Shown here piece after piece: positions 7,883-17,049 of a stretch of 64,000 bases of DNA. Numbering within the stretch: the stretch's first letter is position 1; every line of letters starts with the position of its first letter. The notes beneath the pieces are model-generated. The model searched no databases and was not told the DNA's origin. It saw only the letters and a program-made list of their open reading frames with translations. Source of the stretch: Planctomycetota bacterium. Lineage in GTDB: Bacteria > Planctomycetota > UBA1135 > JADKAF01. The stretch spans positions 5,952,001 to 6,016,000 of the forward strand of contig JADKAF010000001.1 in assembly GCA_016719295.1 (NCBI GenBank), read 5' to 3'. The position numbers were made by a program, and so were the translations under genes.

Positions 7883-9586
7883 ATGTCGTTCCGCTTGCTT
7901 CGCGCCGCTCGTGGCTCTGCTCTCCTGCTCGTGCTCCCCTGCGCGGCTCTGGCGCAGGAGCGCGAGCTGCTCCGCGATCACATCGCGCGCTACGAGGCCG
8001 ACCGCGGCGCGCTGCGCCGGCGCTACGAGCTGCCGCTCTCCGCGCGCTACGGCGAGCGGATGCGCGCGTTCCACGCGGAGCTGATCGCGGCGCTCGACGC
8101 GCTGCCGTTCGAAGACCTCCCGCCGAGCGAGCAGCTCGACTGGCTCCTGCTCCGCCGCCACGTGCAGAACGCGGAGGCCGAGCGCGTGCGCGATGCACTC
8201 GTCGACGAAGAGCTGCGCTCGCTCCTGCCGTTCGCGGCCGAGGTGCTCGCGCTGGAGGAGAGGCGGCGGGAGTTCGAGCCGTTGAATCCCGAGCGCGCGG
8301 CGGAGGCCTGCGTGCGCATCGCGGAAGTGGCGGCCGGCGTGCAGCGCGAGCTGGACGGCGGGAAGCACGCGGGCACGGCGCCGAAGCTCGGCGCGCGCGC
8401 CGCGGAGCGCAGCGGCGAGCTCCGCCGCGCGCTGCGGCAGTGGTTCCGCTTCTACGACGGCTACGACCCGCTCTTCACCTGGTGGGTGGCGAAGCCCTAC
8501 GAGGCCGCCGATCAAGCGCTCGAGAAGCACGAGCGCGCCGTGCGCGCGAAGCTGGTCGATGTCGCCGGCGACGCGAGCTTGATCGGCGATCCGATCGGCG
8601 AGGCGGCGCTGCGAGTAGCACTCGATCACGAGCTGATCCCGTACAGCTCCGCGGAGCTGGTGGCGATCGCGGAGCGCGAGTTCGCGTGGTGCGACGCGGA
8701 GATGGAGAAGGCCGCGAGCGAGCTGGGATATCCCGGCGAGTGGCGGAAGGCGCAGGAGGCGGTGAAGCGCCTGCACGTCGCTCCGGGCGAGCAGCCGCGC
8801 ATGATCCGCGACCTCGCGCGCGAGGCGATCGCGTTCGTGAAGGAGCGCGATCTGCTGACCATCCCGCCGCTCGCGGAGGAGACCTGGCGCATGTCGATGA
8901 TGTCGCCGGAGGCCCAGCGCACGAACCCCTACTTCCTCGGCGGCGAGGTGATCCAGGTCTCGTTCCCGACGGCGTCGATGACGCACGCGGAGAAGCTGCA
9001 GAGCCTGCGCTCGAACAACGAGCATCAAGCGCGCGCGACGGTGCACCACGAGCTGATCCCGGGGCATCACCTGCAGCAGTTCATGACCGCGCGCCATCGC
9101 CCGTGGCGCCAGCTCTTCGACACGCCGTTCTGGGTCGAGGGCTGGGCGCTCTACTGGGAGTTCCGGCTCTGGGAGCTCGGCCTCGCGAAGAGCCCCGCCG
9201 ATCGCATCGGCTTCCTCTTCTGGAGGAAGCACCGCTGCGCGCGCATCGTGTTCTCGCTCGCCTTCCACTCCGGCAAGTGGAACGCGCGCCAGTGCGTCGA
9301 ATACCTGGTCGAGCGCGTGGGCCACGAGCCCGCCGCGGCGGAAGCCGAGGTGCGCCGTTCGGTGGCCGGCGCCTACGGCCCGCTCTATCAGGCGGCGTAC
9401 ATGCTCGGCGGTCTGCAGATCCGCTCGCTGCACCGCGAGCTCGTCGAGCGTGGCGGCTGGAGCGAGAAGCGCTTCCACGACGCCGTGCTGCGCGAGAACG
9501 CGATCCCGATCGCGCTGCTGCGAGCGACGCTGCGCGGAGATGCGCTCACGCGCGACTTCGATCCGCGCTGGCGCTTTGCGGACTGA
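7883..9586 (+). CDS. Exported DUF885-family zinc carboxypeptidase-like protein
   Basis: The 567-residue product begins with a signal peptide (cleavage after ~residue 25, ALAQ). The family-defining zinc motif HHELIPGHHLQQF lies near residue 388, followed by FWVEGWALYWEF, in which the Glu is the expected third ligand. Downstream helices (ARIVFSLAFHSGKW) also fit the DUF885 metallopeptidase family. It is likely an extracytoplasmic dipeptidase or carboxypeptidase, but substrates of this family are poorly defined. The gene for a membrane-anchored repeat protein starts three bases after its stop, so the two are probably co-transcribed. Confidence 0.85.
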   Translation: MSFRLLRAARGSALLLVLPCAALAQERELLRDHIARYEADRGALRRRYELPLSARYGERMRAFHAELIAALDALPFEDLPPSEQLDWLLLRRHVQNAEAERVRDALVDEELRSLLPFAAEVLALEERRREFEPLNPERAAEACVRIAEVAAGVQRELDGGKHAGTAPKLGARAAERSGELRRALRQWFRFYDGYDPLFTWWVAKPYEAADQALEKHERAVRAKLVDVAGDASLIGDPIGEAALRVALDHELIPYSSAELVAIAEREFAWCDAEMEKAASELGYPGEWRKAQEAVKRLHVAPGEQPRMIRDLAREAIAFVKERDLLTIPPLAEETWRMSMMSPEAQRTNPYFLGGEVIQVSFPTASMTHAEKLQSLRSNNEHQARATVHHELIPGHHLQQFMTARHRPWRQLFDTPFWVEGWALYWEFRLWELGLAKSPADRIGFLFWRKHRCARIVFSLAFHSGKWNARQCVEYLVERVGHEPAAAEAEVRRSVAGAYGPLYQAAYMLGGLQIRSLHRELVERGGWSEKRFHDAVLRENAIPIALLRATLRGDALTRDFDPRWRFAD

Positions 9587-9589
9587 GAT

Positions 9590-12100
9590 ATGGACCGCAC
9601 TCGCCGGCTCGCGTGGCTCGGGTGTGGCGTTGCGCTCGCGGTCTTGCTGCTCCTGCTGTGGTGGGCCGGCGAGCTCGGGCGGAGTGAGGGTGTTCTCGAG
9701 CGCACGCAGGAGCTCGAGCTCACGCGCGAGAACGACGCCAAGCTCGCGACGAGCGCGCGCGCGCAGCGCGCCGAGGTCGCGCGCGAAGAGGACGCCGCCG
9801 CGCCGCGTGCGACGGTACCGCAGCCCGCAGCGCTCCGCGCCGCGGAGCCGCGCGGGCGCGGAGCGCTCGAGGTGCGGCTCGTGGATGCAGAGGGGTTCCC
9901 CGTCCCGGGCGCGCGAGTGCGCGCGAGCCCCGACCCCGGCACCTCCGCCGATGAGCTGCTGCGCGTGGACGATCGCGCGGGAGAGCGCGAGCTCGCGACG
10001 GACGCGCGAGGCATCGCGCGCTTCGAGGATCTCGAGAGCGGACCTTGGAGGCTCGAGGCGGAAGGCGACTCCCGGACGTCGCGCGGACCGCTGCGCGCCG
10101 CGGAGCGCGCGGTGGTCGCGGCGCATCGGCTCGAGCTCTGCTGGCTCCAGTTCTCGGAGGGGCCTGGCCTCGTCGCCGTGCACGTGCGCGACCAGGACGG
10201 CCAGCCATGTGCCGGCGTCGCCGTCGAGCTTCGCGGAGCCGGGGCGCGCATCCCTTCCGAGCAGAGCTTGCGCGCGCAGGCGCAGACCGATGCGCGCGGG
10301 ATCGCGGAGGTCGATCTCCACGGCCTCGAGCGCGCGCTCCTCATCGCGCGCGATGCGGAGGGCCGCGTCGGATGCACCTCGCTCCCCGAGCGTCCGCATC
10401 TCGCACTGGCGCAAGAGCTCGGCTATGCCGCCATCGCGCTCGGTCCCGCGTGTCGCCTCTCCGGACGCGTCATCACCAGCGGCAGCCCGGTGCGCGGCGG
10501 CTTCGTCGTGGCGCAGCTCGTGACGCGCGGCGAGCCCTATTACGCGCGCTTCGCTCTGGAGCAGCGCTGCGCGATCGAAGAGGGCGGCTATCGCTTCGAA
10601 GGTCTGCCTCCCGGCACCTATCACCTCGACGTGCACGCGGTGGGACCGTGGCGCTGCGATTGGCCGCGCGCCTCCGGTGTCCAGGATTCGCTGGCGCCCG
10701 AGCCCCTCGTGTTGAGCGCCGGAGAAGCGCGCTCGTTCGACGTGCAGCTCGCCTCAGCGGCGACGCTCACCGGCATCGTGCGCGACGAAGCGGGGGAGCC
10801 GCTCGCCGGCGTCCACGTGCGCGCGACCCTGGTTCCGCGCACGACGAATTTCGTCGAGGGCGTCGAGATCGACGGCGCTCCGCTCTGGCGCTTGGAAGAT
10901 GGCGATGGGCGCGCGTGCACGGCGAACGCGGCGGCGCAGCGCACGACCACGACGGACGCGAGCGGAACCTGGCGCCTCGAGGGCCTGGCTCCGGGGAGGC
11001 AACGCCTCGAGCTTTTCGCCGCGGGCTGGGAGCGCATGCTCGTGCCCAGCGTGGAGATTCTCGGCGGCGCGTCGCAGCGCTTCGAGCACCAGCTCCGCCG
11101 CGCGGGAGTGATCCAGGGCACGATCGGCGATCGGGGAACCGTGAGCGTGCGCGCCGTGGGTGGCGAGCGCGCGCTGCAGTCATCACTCGTCGGCGCGCCC
11201 GGCGCGTTCGTCTTCGATGGTCTCGCTCCCGGGCGCTATCTCGTGCAGGCCGCGGTCGAGCGCCCGCTGCAAGTGGAGGCCCTAGTCCAAGCAGGTGCCG
11301 TGAGCTGGGTGGATCTCCGGCCCGAAGCGACGCTCGCGGTGCGCGGTCAGCTGCGCCGCGAGGGTGTCGGCGTGCCCGAGCTCGATGTCGAGCTGCTCGG
11401 GCGACACGCGACGAGCGACGCGGAGGGCCGCTTCGAGCTCGCCGTACTGTGGAGCGGCGCCGTCGCGTTTGCGGACGTGAGCTTGGTGGTGCGCGATGGC
11501 GCGCTCGCGCTCCATCATGTGGTGCAGCTCCAGGATCGCGGACTGGCCTGCGAGCTGGCACCGCTCGATCTACCGACCGGGCTACTGATCTTGCGTGCGC
11601 GCGAACCGAACGGAGCGCCGACGCGCGCGCGCATCACCTACGCGAGCGCCGAGCAGCGCCTGCCCGGTTTCACGCTGCGAGCGGAGTGCTCGCCCGCCGA
11701 GGATCTCGTCCTGCGCGGCCTCCCTTCCGGCGCACGCCTCGAGGCGCAATTCGAGAGCGGCGCGAGGCTGGTGATCGATCCGCTCGAGATCCCGCCCGGG
11801 CCGCTGGTGCTCGAAGAGCCGCCGTCGGGACGCGTGCGGCTGCGCTGCGTCGATGCGCAGGATCGGCCGCTGCCGGCCCGACGCGTCGCGCTCTTCCCGG
11901 ATCAGGCCATCACCGCGAGCCGGCACCGCGGGATCGGCGATGCCGAAGGGGTTTGTGAGCTCCGCGGCGTGCCGCTCGGGACCTGGCGAGCAGGGTTCGA
12001 GACCGGCGGATGGAACCCGCTGCCGTCGGAGGAGCAGCTCGTGCGCCTGGAAGTGCGCGCGGGCGAGCGGACCGAGGTCCTGCTGCGCTACGCGCGCTGA
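9590..12100 (+). CDS. Membrane-anchored protein with carboxypeptidase-regulatory-like domains
   Basis: An 836-residue protein with one N-terminal transmembrane segment (about residues 9-26, GVALAVLLLLLWW), a charged linker, then several ~80-residue beta-sandwich units. They carry the pattern of the carboxypeptidase regulatory-like (Ig-like) fold: VRDEAGEPLAGVHVRATL, TTDASGTWRLEGLAPG, GLPPGTYHLDV. Such units usually mediate adhesion or scaffolding. No catalytic motif is seen. The gene starts three bases after the DUF885 peptidase stop and probably belongs to the same transcript. A shorter protein of the same architecture is encoded at 21266-22540. Confidence 0.7.
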   Translation: MDRTRRLAWLGCGVALAVLLLLLWWAGELGRSEGVLERTQELELTRENDAKLATSARAQRAEVAREEDAAAPRATVPQPAALRAAEPRGRGALEVRLVDAEGFPVPGARVRASPDPGTSADELLRVDDRAGERELATDARGIARFEDLESGPWRLEAEGDSRTSRGPLRAAERAVVAAHRLELCWLQFSEGPGLVAVHVRDQDGQPCAGVAVELRGAGARIPSEQSLRAQAQTDARGIAEVDLHGLERALLIARDAEGRVGCTSLPERPHLALAQELGYAAIALGPACRLSGRVITSGSPVRGGFVVAQLVTRGEPYYARFALEQRCAIEEGGYRFEGLPPGTYHLDVHAVGPWRCDWPRASGVQDSLAPEPLVLSAGEARSFDVQLASAATLTGIVRDEAGEPLAGVHVRATLVPRTTNFVEGVEIDGAPLWRLEDGDGRACTANAAAQRTTTTDASGTWRLEGLAPGRQRLELFAAGWERMLVPSVEILGGASQRFEHQLRRAGVIQGTIGDRGTVSVRAVGGERALQSSLVGAPGAFVFDGLAPGRYLVQAAVERPLQVEALVQAGAVSWVDLRPEATLAVRGQLRREGVGVPELDVELLGRHATSDAEGRFELAVLWSGAVAFADVSLVVRDGALALHHVVQLQDRGLACELAPLDLPTGLLILRAREPNGAPTRARITYASAEQRLPGFTLRAECSPAEDLVLRGLPSGARLEAQFESGARLVIDPLEIPPGPLVLEEPPSGRVRLRCVDAQDRPLPARRVALFPDQAITASRHRGIGDAEGVCELRGVPLGTWRAGFETGGWNPLPSEEQLVRLEVRAGERTEVLLRYAR

Positions 12101-12275
12101 GCAGCCGCCGCGGCCCCGCCGCGTTCGTGCGATCGGCGAGATCCGCCCCTCGAGCACGAAGATCGTTCCGGAATTCTTGTCCTGCGCTCACGGCGACCTT
12201 CGCACTGGGTTCGAGCCGTCGTCTGGAACGACCTCTGCTTGGACCCAAGGCCCTGGATCTCGTCGCGAGGCACCC

Positions 12276-14186
12276 ATGCATCGTCCCTTCCGAACTATCA
12301 TTCCGTTCGCTGCTGCCGTCGCCTGCGCCGCGCCGCTCGTGGCGCAGACGACGGCGATCTCCTACCAGGGCCGGCTGCAGATCGCCGGGCAGCCGGTGAA
12401 CGGGTCTGCCGATCTGCGCTTCTCGCTCTTCACCAATCAGGTCCTGCCGGGGCAGGTCGGCAGCACGCTGACCTTCACCAACCAGACCGTGGTCGATGGC
12501 CTGGTCGCCTTGGAGCTCGACTTCGGGGCGGACGCTTGGACTAGCGGGCTCGTCTCTGAGCGCTTCCTGCAAGTCGAGGTGCGCACGCCCGCGGGGGCGG
12601 GTAGCTACGTCGCGCTCTCGCCACGCCAGCGCGTCACGGCGGCGCCGTTCTCGATCGCGACGCGGGGGATCCGCGTCGGCACGACCTCGAGCCGCATCGG
12701 CATCGGAGTTCCTAGCGGCGTGCAGCCGATTGCGAAGCTCCACGTGAGCGACAACGCCGCCACTGCGTTCGGGAATCACGCGATGGTCGTCGAGAGCTCC
12801 GGCAACAACGGCGCCGATGGCATCGCGATCAAGATCAGCGACCCGCGTGGCTTCATCGACAAGGAGAACAACTATGTCACCTTCCTCGACGCGGCGGATC
12901 GCGTCGCGGGGCGCATCGAGGGCTTCTCGAGACTTCAGAACAACTTCGTTCCTCCGCCGCCCATCCCTAACGTGATCTCCATCGACTGGGATCCGGGGCG
13001 TGCGCCGAGCTGGACCTTCGACGCGGGGCGTCTCCCGAACGCGACGTTCTCGGGTGGCTCGGCACCGAGCTTGATCTGCTCTAATGGCGCGTTGCCTTCG
13101 CTGACCTTCAGCCAAGGAACCGCGCCATCGCAGAGCTTCTCTCCTGGAACCTCGCCGTCTCTGAACATGTCGACGACGAATCTCCTCGGTGTCAATGTCT
13201 TCACGGGCTTCACCTTCAATCCGGGCACGCTCCCGAGCTCCAACTTCAATCCGGGGTCTCTGCCCACCGCGACCTTCAATCCCGGACAGCTCCCGACGTG
13301 CACGCTGAGTCCAGGGAGCTTCCCCTCGCTGATCTTCGATGCCGGCACTCTTCCGCGGGGTTCTTTCGATCCTGGTCAACTCCCGTTCCCGCGCGGCTTC
13401 GCCGTCACGCCCCCGACGCAAGCGGAGATGCTCGCTCTGATCTGCTGGGCGCAGGAGAACGGGATGTCCGCGCTGCTCGGGAAGCTGATGCTGCTCGCGG
13501 CGGGCGGGCCCACCATCCTCCAGACGGCTCTCACCCGCATGCGCGGCGCAGCGGAGACCTGCCTGGACCAAGGCGTGGTCTATGCATCGAAGGGCGCCGA
13601 CTACGCCGAGTGGCTACCGAAGGCCCACGATCGGCAGGAGTTCTTCTTGGGGCAAGTCGTCGGCATCAAGAGCGGCCGCGTCAACATCGGCACGGAGGAC
13701 GCGGAGCAGCTCCTCGTGATCTCCGCGCAGCCCATCGTGCTCGGCAACGAGCCGCCGGCTGGCGAGCGGGACCGCTTCGCGAAGGTCGCGATGATGGGGC
13801 AAGTGCCCGTCCTGACGCGCGGCAAGGTGCTGCCCGGTGACTACCTCGTGCCCTCGGGCTTGAGCGACGGAACGGCGATCGCCGTCGCGCCGGAGAACCT
13901 CGCCGCTCGCCATCTCCCCTTCGTCATCGGCCGCGCTTGGGGCGCCTCGACTGACGAGGAGCTGAGCTTGGTGAACACCGCGATCGGCCTCGAGGACTTC
14001 GGCGCGGCCAAGGTGCTCGTCGCGCAGGAGAAGCTGCATGCCGAGCAACACGCCGAGCTCCGCACCGACAACGAGCAGCTTCGTACCCGCGTCGCCGAGC
14101 TCGAGTCAACGCAGCAGGATCTCCTCACGCGTCTCGCCGCTCTCGAAGCGCTGACCGCATCCCTCGATCCCAAGAGCCCTCGCTGA
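12276..14186 (+). CDS. Exported fibre-like protein with a decapeptide repeat and C-terminal coiled coil
   Basis: The ATG at 12276 gives a signal peptide (ending AAPLVAQ) and is preferred over the longer open frame. Residues ~25-150 match the head of bacterial tail-fibre-like secreted proteins (ISYQGRL, PVNGSADLRFSLF, FLQVEVRTPAG). Residues ~241-373 are about a dozen ten-residue repeats of consensus GxLPSxxFNP, unlike any family I know. Residues ~435-580 begin with GADYAEW, which resembles the start of phage-type autoproteolytic (peptidase G2-like) tails, followed by a GQVPV...GDYL beta-rich domain. The last ~50 residues are a Glu/Leu-rich coiled coil, suggesting trimerisation. Likely a surface fibre. 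Confidence 0.75.
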   Translation: MHRPFRTIIPFAAAVACAAPLVAQTTAISYQGRLQIAGQPVNGSADLRFSLFTNQVLPGQVGSTLTFTNQTVVDGLVALELDFGADAWTSGLVSERFLQVEVRTPAGAGSYVALSPRQRVTAAPFSIATRGIRVGTTSSRIGIGVPSGVQPIAKLHVSDNAATAFGNHAMVVESSGNNGADGIAIKISDPRGFIDKENNYVTFLDAADRVAGRIEGFSRLQNNFVPPPPIPNVISIDWDPGRAPSWTFDAGRLPNATFSGGSAPSLICSNGALPSLTFSQGTAPSQSFSPGTSPSLNMSTTNLLGVNVFTGFTFNPGTLPSSNFNPGSLPTATFNPGQLPTCTLSPGSFPSLIFDAGTLPRGSFDPGQLPFPRGFAVTPPTQAEMLALICWAQENGMSALLGKLMLLAAGGPTILQTALTRMRGAAETCLDQGVVYASKGADYAEWLPKAHDRQEFFLGQVVGIKSGRVNIGTEDAEQLLVISAQPIVLGNEPPAGERDRFAKVAMMGQVPVLTRGKVLPGDYLVPSGLSDGTAIAVAPENLAARHLPFVIGRAWGASTDEELSLVNTAIGLEDFGAAKVLVAQEKLHAEQHAELRTDNEQLRTRVAELESTQQDLLTRLAALEALTASLDPKSPR

Positions 14187-14213
14187 GCGATCGATCCCAG
14201 AGGAGGCTCGACC

Positions 14214-15668
14214 ATGCATCGCACCTGCTTCCGTGCCTTCGCGGCACTGCTCCTACCTCTCGCTGCGCTCAGCGCGCTTTCGGCGCAAACGGAGATCCGG
14301 CAAGGCTCGCTCTCGAGCGGGACGAACACTTCCTCGGGCGGTGGAGGGATCGAGCTGGGTAGCTCGCTCGGGCTCACCACATACCAGCCGGTCAGCTCCG
14401 GCGCGTACGAGCTGAAGGGTGGCTTCTGGCCGGCGCTCCTGCGCTCGAACCTCTCGACCGCGAGGAACTTCGACGCCATCCCGGGTTCGAGTCGCGTACT
14501 GCTGCGCTGGGACGCTTCCGGAACCGGCCCGTTGTCGTTCTACGTGTCGCGCTCGAGCTCGCGGAGCGGGCCGTTCAACCTCTTGGGTGTCCGTAGCTTC
14601 ACGGGGGCGCCGACCTATAGCTTCCTCGACACCACGGCGATCGCCGGCACGCGCTACTTCTATCTGCTGTCGGAGGTCTATTCGACCGCGGGGATCGCCG
14701 TGCCGCGCGCGTTGGCGGAGTCGGCCGCGTACGGCACGGTGCTCCCGCCCGGTGTCGTACGCGTCGGTCCCGGGGCCTTCGCGAGCATCGACGCCGCGAT
14801 CGCTGCAGCACCTCTGGGGACAGCGATCTGGACGGTGCTCGTCGATCCCGGGAGCTATCCCAGCTTCCGCGTCACGGGATCGGCCCCGCCCGTGCTGCAG
14901 ATCGTCGGCGACGGAACCGGGAGCGCGACCATCGATAGCAGCACGGGGCCCATCGAGGTTCTCACCCGTGCTCTGCACCAGCAGACCTATCTGGCGAACC
15001 TCGTGCTCGGCAATCAGACCGCCGCTCGGCCGGGCCTCCGCATCCTGAACTGCAACGGTCCCGTGATCGTGGATCGCTGCACGATCCTCTCCGCGACGAC
15101 GAGCCCGGCGCTCAGCATCCAGACCGCGGTCGCCGTCGCCGTGCAGCGCTGCGTGATCACGGGCAATCCCGGGGTCCTCTTCGATCAAGCCCGCGCTTCC
15201 CTGATCAAGAGCCGAACGACCGGGCTCTCGCTGCGGCAGGGCTCGCGCGTCGAGATCGGCGAGCTCACGAACCTTGGCGGCCGCGCGGTCGAAGCGGGCT
15301 CGACGCTGATCGACGTGCCAGGGACGATCCCCGACATGGACACGCCGGTCTTCGTCGGCGCGGATCAGCTCTTCGAGCTCCGCTTGCGCGCGGATCCTTT
15401 GCAGCCCTACCAGATGCTCTTCTCGTTCGGCCATGGCTACGTCGGATTCTTCCCGCACGAGCTGCCGCTGCTGGCGGACTTGCTCTATCTCTCCCCCGTG
15501 TTGAACGGGGTCGCGGATGCGCGGGGCGAAGCGCGCTTCCAGCTCCTCTTCCCCTCGAGCGCGGCCGCGCTCTACGGGGCGCCCTTCACGCTCCAGAGCT
15601 TCGTGATGCTCACGAATCCCCTGCGCGCCAGATTCTCCAACGTCGTGACCAAGATCGGCTTGCCCTGA
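14214..15668 (+). CDS. Exported beta-helix surface protein
   Basis: The start is fixed by an AGGAGG about six bases before the ATG and by a signal peptide (residues 1-24, ALSALSAQ). After a Gly/Ser-rich segment comes a fibronectin-III-like domain (residues ~90-180, RVLLRWDASGTGPLSFYVSRS). It is followed by a pectate-lyase-like beta-helix (residues ~190-360) beginning VGPGAFASIDAAIAAA. The last ~115 residues (from DTPVFVGADQLFELRL) are a divergent version of the C-terminal module that ends five other exported proteins in the window. It follows the fibre gene by 27 bases, so the two may be co-expressed as surface components. No catalytic residues can be assigned. Confidence 0.75.
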   Translation: MHRTCFRAFAALLLPLAALSALSAQTEIRQGSLSSGTNTSSGGGGIELGSSLGLTTYQPVSSGAYELKGGFWPALLRSNLSTARNFDAIPGSSRVLLRWDASGTGPLSFYVSRSSSRSGPFNLLGVRSFTGAPTYSFLDTTAIAGTRYFYLLSEVYSTAGIAVPRALAESAAYGTVLPPGVVRVGPGAFASIDAAIAAAPLGTAIWTVLVDPGSYPSFRVTGSAPPVLQIVGDGTGSATIDSSTGPIEVLTRALHQQTYLANLVLGNQTAARPGLRILNCNGPVIVDRCTILSATTSPALSIQTAVAVAVQRCVITGNPGVLFDQARASLIKSRTTGLSLRQGSRVEIGELTNLGGRAVEAGSTLIDVPGTIPDMDTPVFVGADQLFELRLRADPLQPYQMLFSFGHGYVGFFPHELPLLADLLYLSPVLNGVADARGEARFQLLFPSSAAALYGAPFTLQSFVMLTNPLRARFSNVVTKIGLP

Positions 15669-15807
15669 CGAGGGACGGCGCCGGCCCATCCGCGAGCGTT
15701 CGCGCGGAGCGCGGCTCGAGGAACTCGCGCCCGCGCGAGCTGGCGTCGGGAATCTCGGAGCTCGCTGCGACGAACGCGCAGCTCGGGCATCGTCCCGTGG
15801 AGCACCT

Positions 15808-17043
15808 CTACGAAGCGGGCGAAGGCGTCGGCGCTCCGTCGCCTGCGCCTTCGCGCGCGAGCGGCAACGCCGTCAACGTCGCGAGCACCACGCACCCGAG
15901 CGACACCGCGATGCACGCCCCGAGCCCGCTGGCTCCCAGCCCCGCGGCCTGGAACACCGCCCCCGAGGCCAGCGTGCCGAGGAAGCGCCCCGTCGCGTTC
16001 GCCGCGTAGTAGAAGCCGACGTTCATCGCGACTTTGTCCCCGGCGGCGAAGTGCACGATGAGGAAGCTATGCAACGCGCTGTCGCTCGCGAAGACGAAGC
16101 CGAAGAGGGCGAGCGAGAGGACGAGCGAGAGCGCGGGGGGAGCGCCGAGCGCGAGGGAGGCGAGGAGTGCGCCGAGCGGCAGGACCAGCGCCGCGGTCCA
16201 GAGCACGACGCCGCGGCCGCGCGTCGTGCGCGTGCCGAGCCAGCGCGGGGCGAGCGCTTGCACGATGCCGTAGCCGATCACCCAGGCGGCGAGGAAGCCG
16301 CTCGCGAGCGCGCTGCTCCAGCCGAGCGAGCTCGCGGCGTAGATCGGCAGCGCGAAGGCGAACCACGCGTCGCGCGACGCGAAGAGGAAGAGCCGGGAGG
16401 CCGCGAGCCAGTGGATGCGCCGGTCGTTGGCGAAGAGCTGCGTGAACTTCGCCTTCGCCTTCGACTTGCCGGCGGCGGCAGGGAGCGCGCGCAGCGCAGC
16501 GAGCAGCGCCACGCCGAGCAAGGCGAGGAGGAGGAGGTTCGCGGCGCGGAAGCCGACCGCGGTCAAGAGCGCGCCGCCGACGAAGAAGCCGAGACCCTTC
16601 AGCGCGTTCTTGGAGCCCGTGAGCAACGCGACCCAGCGGAGCAGTGCGCCCTCGCCCGCGTGCGGCAGGATCACCTTGAGATAGCTCTTCGCGCTCATCT
16701 TGGTGAGGTCCTTCGCGATCCCGCTCACCGCCTGCGCGAGCAGCGCGAGCGGGACGCTCAGCGCCTCCGCGCATGCGGCGAGCAGGCCGCAGGCGGCGAT
16801 CTGGAGGGCGAGGCCGAGCGAGAGCGTCAGCTTCAGGCCCGTCCGCGCGCCGACGTAGCCGCCGATCGCGTTGGTGACGATCCCGAAGAGCTCGTAGAAG
16901 AGGAAGAGCGAGATCACCTCGAGCGGCGCGTAGCCGAGCCCGTGCAGGTGGAAGAGCACGAGCATGCGCAGCGCGCCGTCGCTCAGCGTGAAGGCCCAGT
17001 AGCTCGCCGTGACGATGGCGTAGTGTCGAAGCTCGTCGCGCAT
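15808..17043 (-). CDS. arsJ: ArsJ organoarsenical efflux permease (MFS)
   Basis: A 411-residue major facilitator with about twelve hydrophobic segments. The N-terminus (ASYWAFTLSDGALRMLVLF) and LFLFYELFGIVTNAIGGYVG are characteristic of ArsJ, which exports 1-arseno-3-phosphoglycerate. It is the third gene of a minus-strand operon, starting six bases after the GAPDH gene that would make its substrate. Known biology of the pair: GAPDH uses arsenate in place of phosphate and ArsJ removes the unstable product, which falls apart to arsenate outside the cell. The C-terminal tail after the last helix is short and Pro/Ala-rich. Confidence 0.88.
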   Translation of the reverse strand: MRDELRHYAIVTASYWAFTLSDGALRMLVLFHLHGLGYAPLEVISLFLFYELFGIVTNAIGGYVGARTGLKLTLSLGLALQIAACGLLAACAEALSVPLALLAQAVSGIAKDLTKMSAKSYLKVILPHAGEGALLRWVALLTGSKNALKGLGFFVGGALLTAVGFRAANLLLLALLGVALLAALRALPAAAGKSKAKAKFTQLFANDRRIHWLAASRLFLFASRDAWFAFALPIYAASSLGWSSALASGFLAAWVIGYGIVQALAPRWLGTRTTRGRGVVLWTAALVLPLGALLASLALGAPPALSLVLSLALFGFVFASDSALHSFLIVHFAAGDKVAMNVGFYYAANATGRFLGTLASGAVFQAAGLGASGLGACIAVSLGCVVLATLTALPLAREGAGDGAPTPSPAS

Positions 17044-17049
17044 CGCGGC

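Noticed and set aside
7391..10636. A 1081-codon minus-strand open frame
   Set aside because: Antisense to the DUF885 and repeat-protein genes; no domain or signal.
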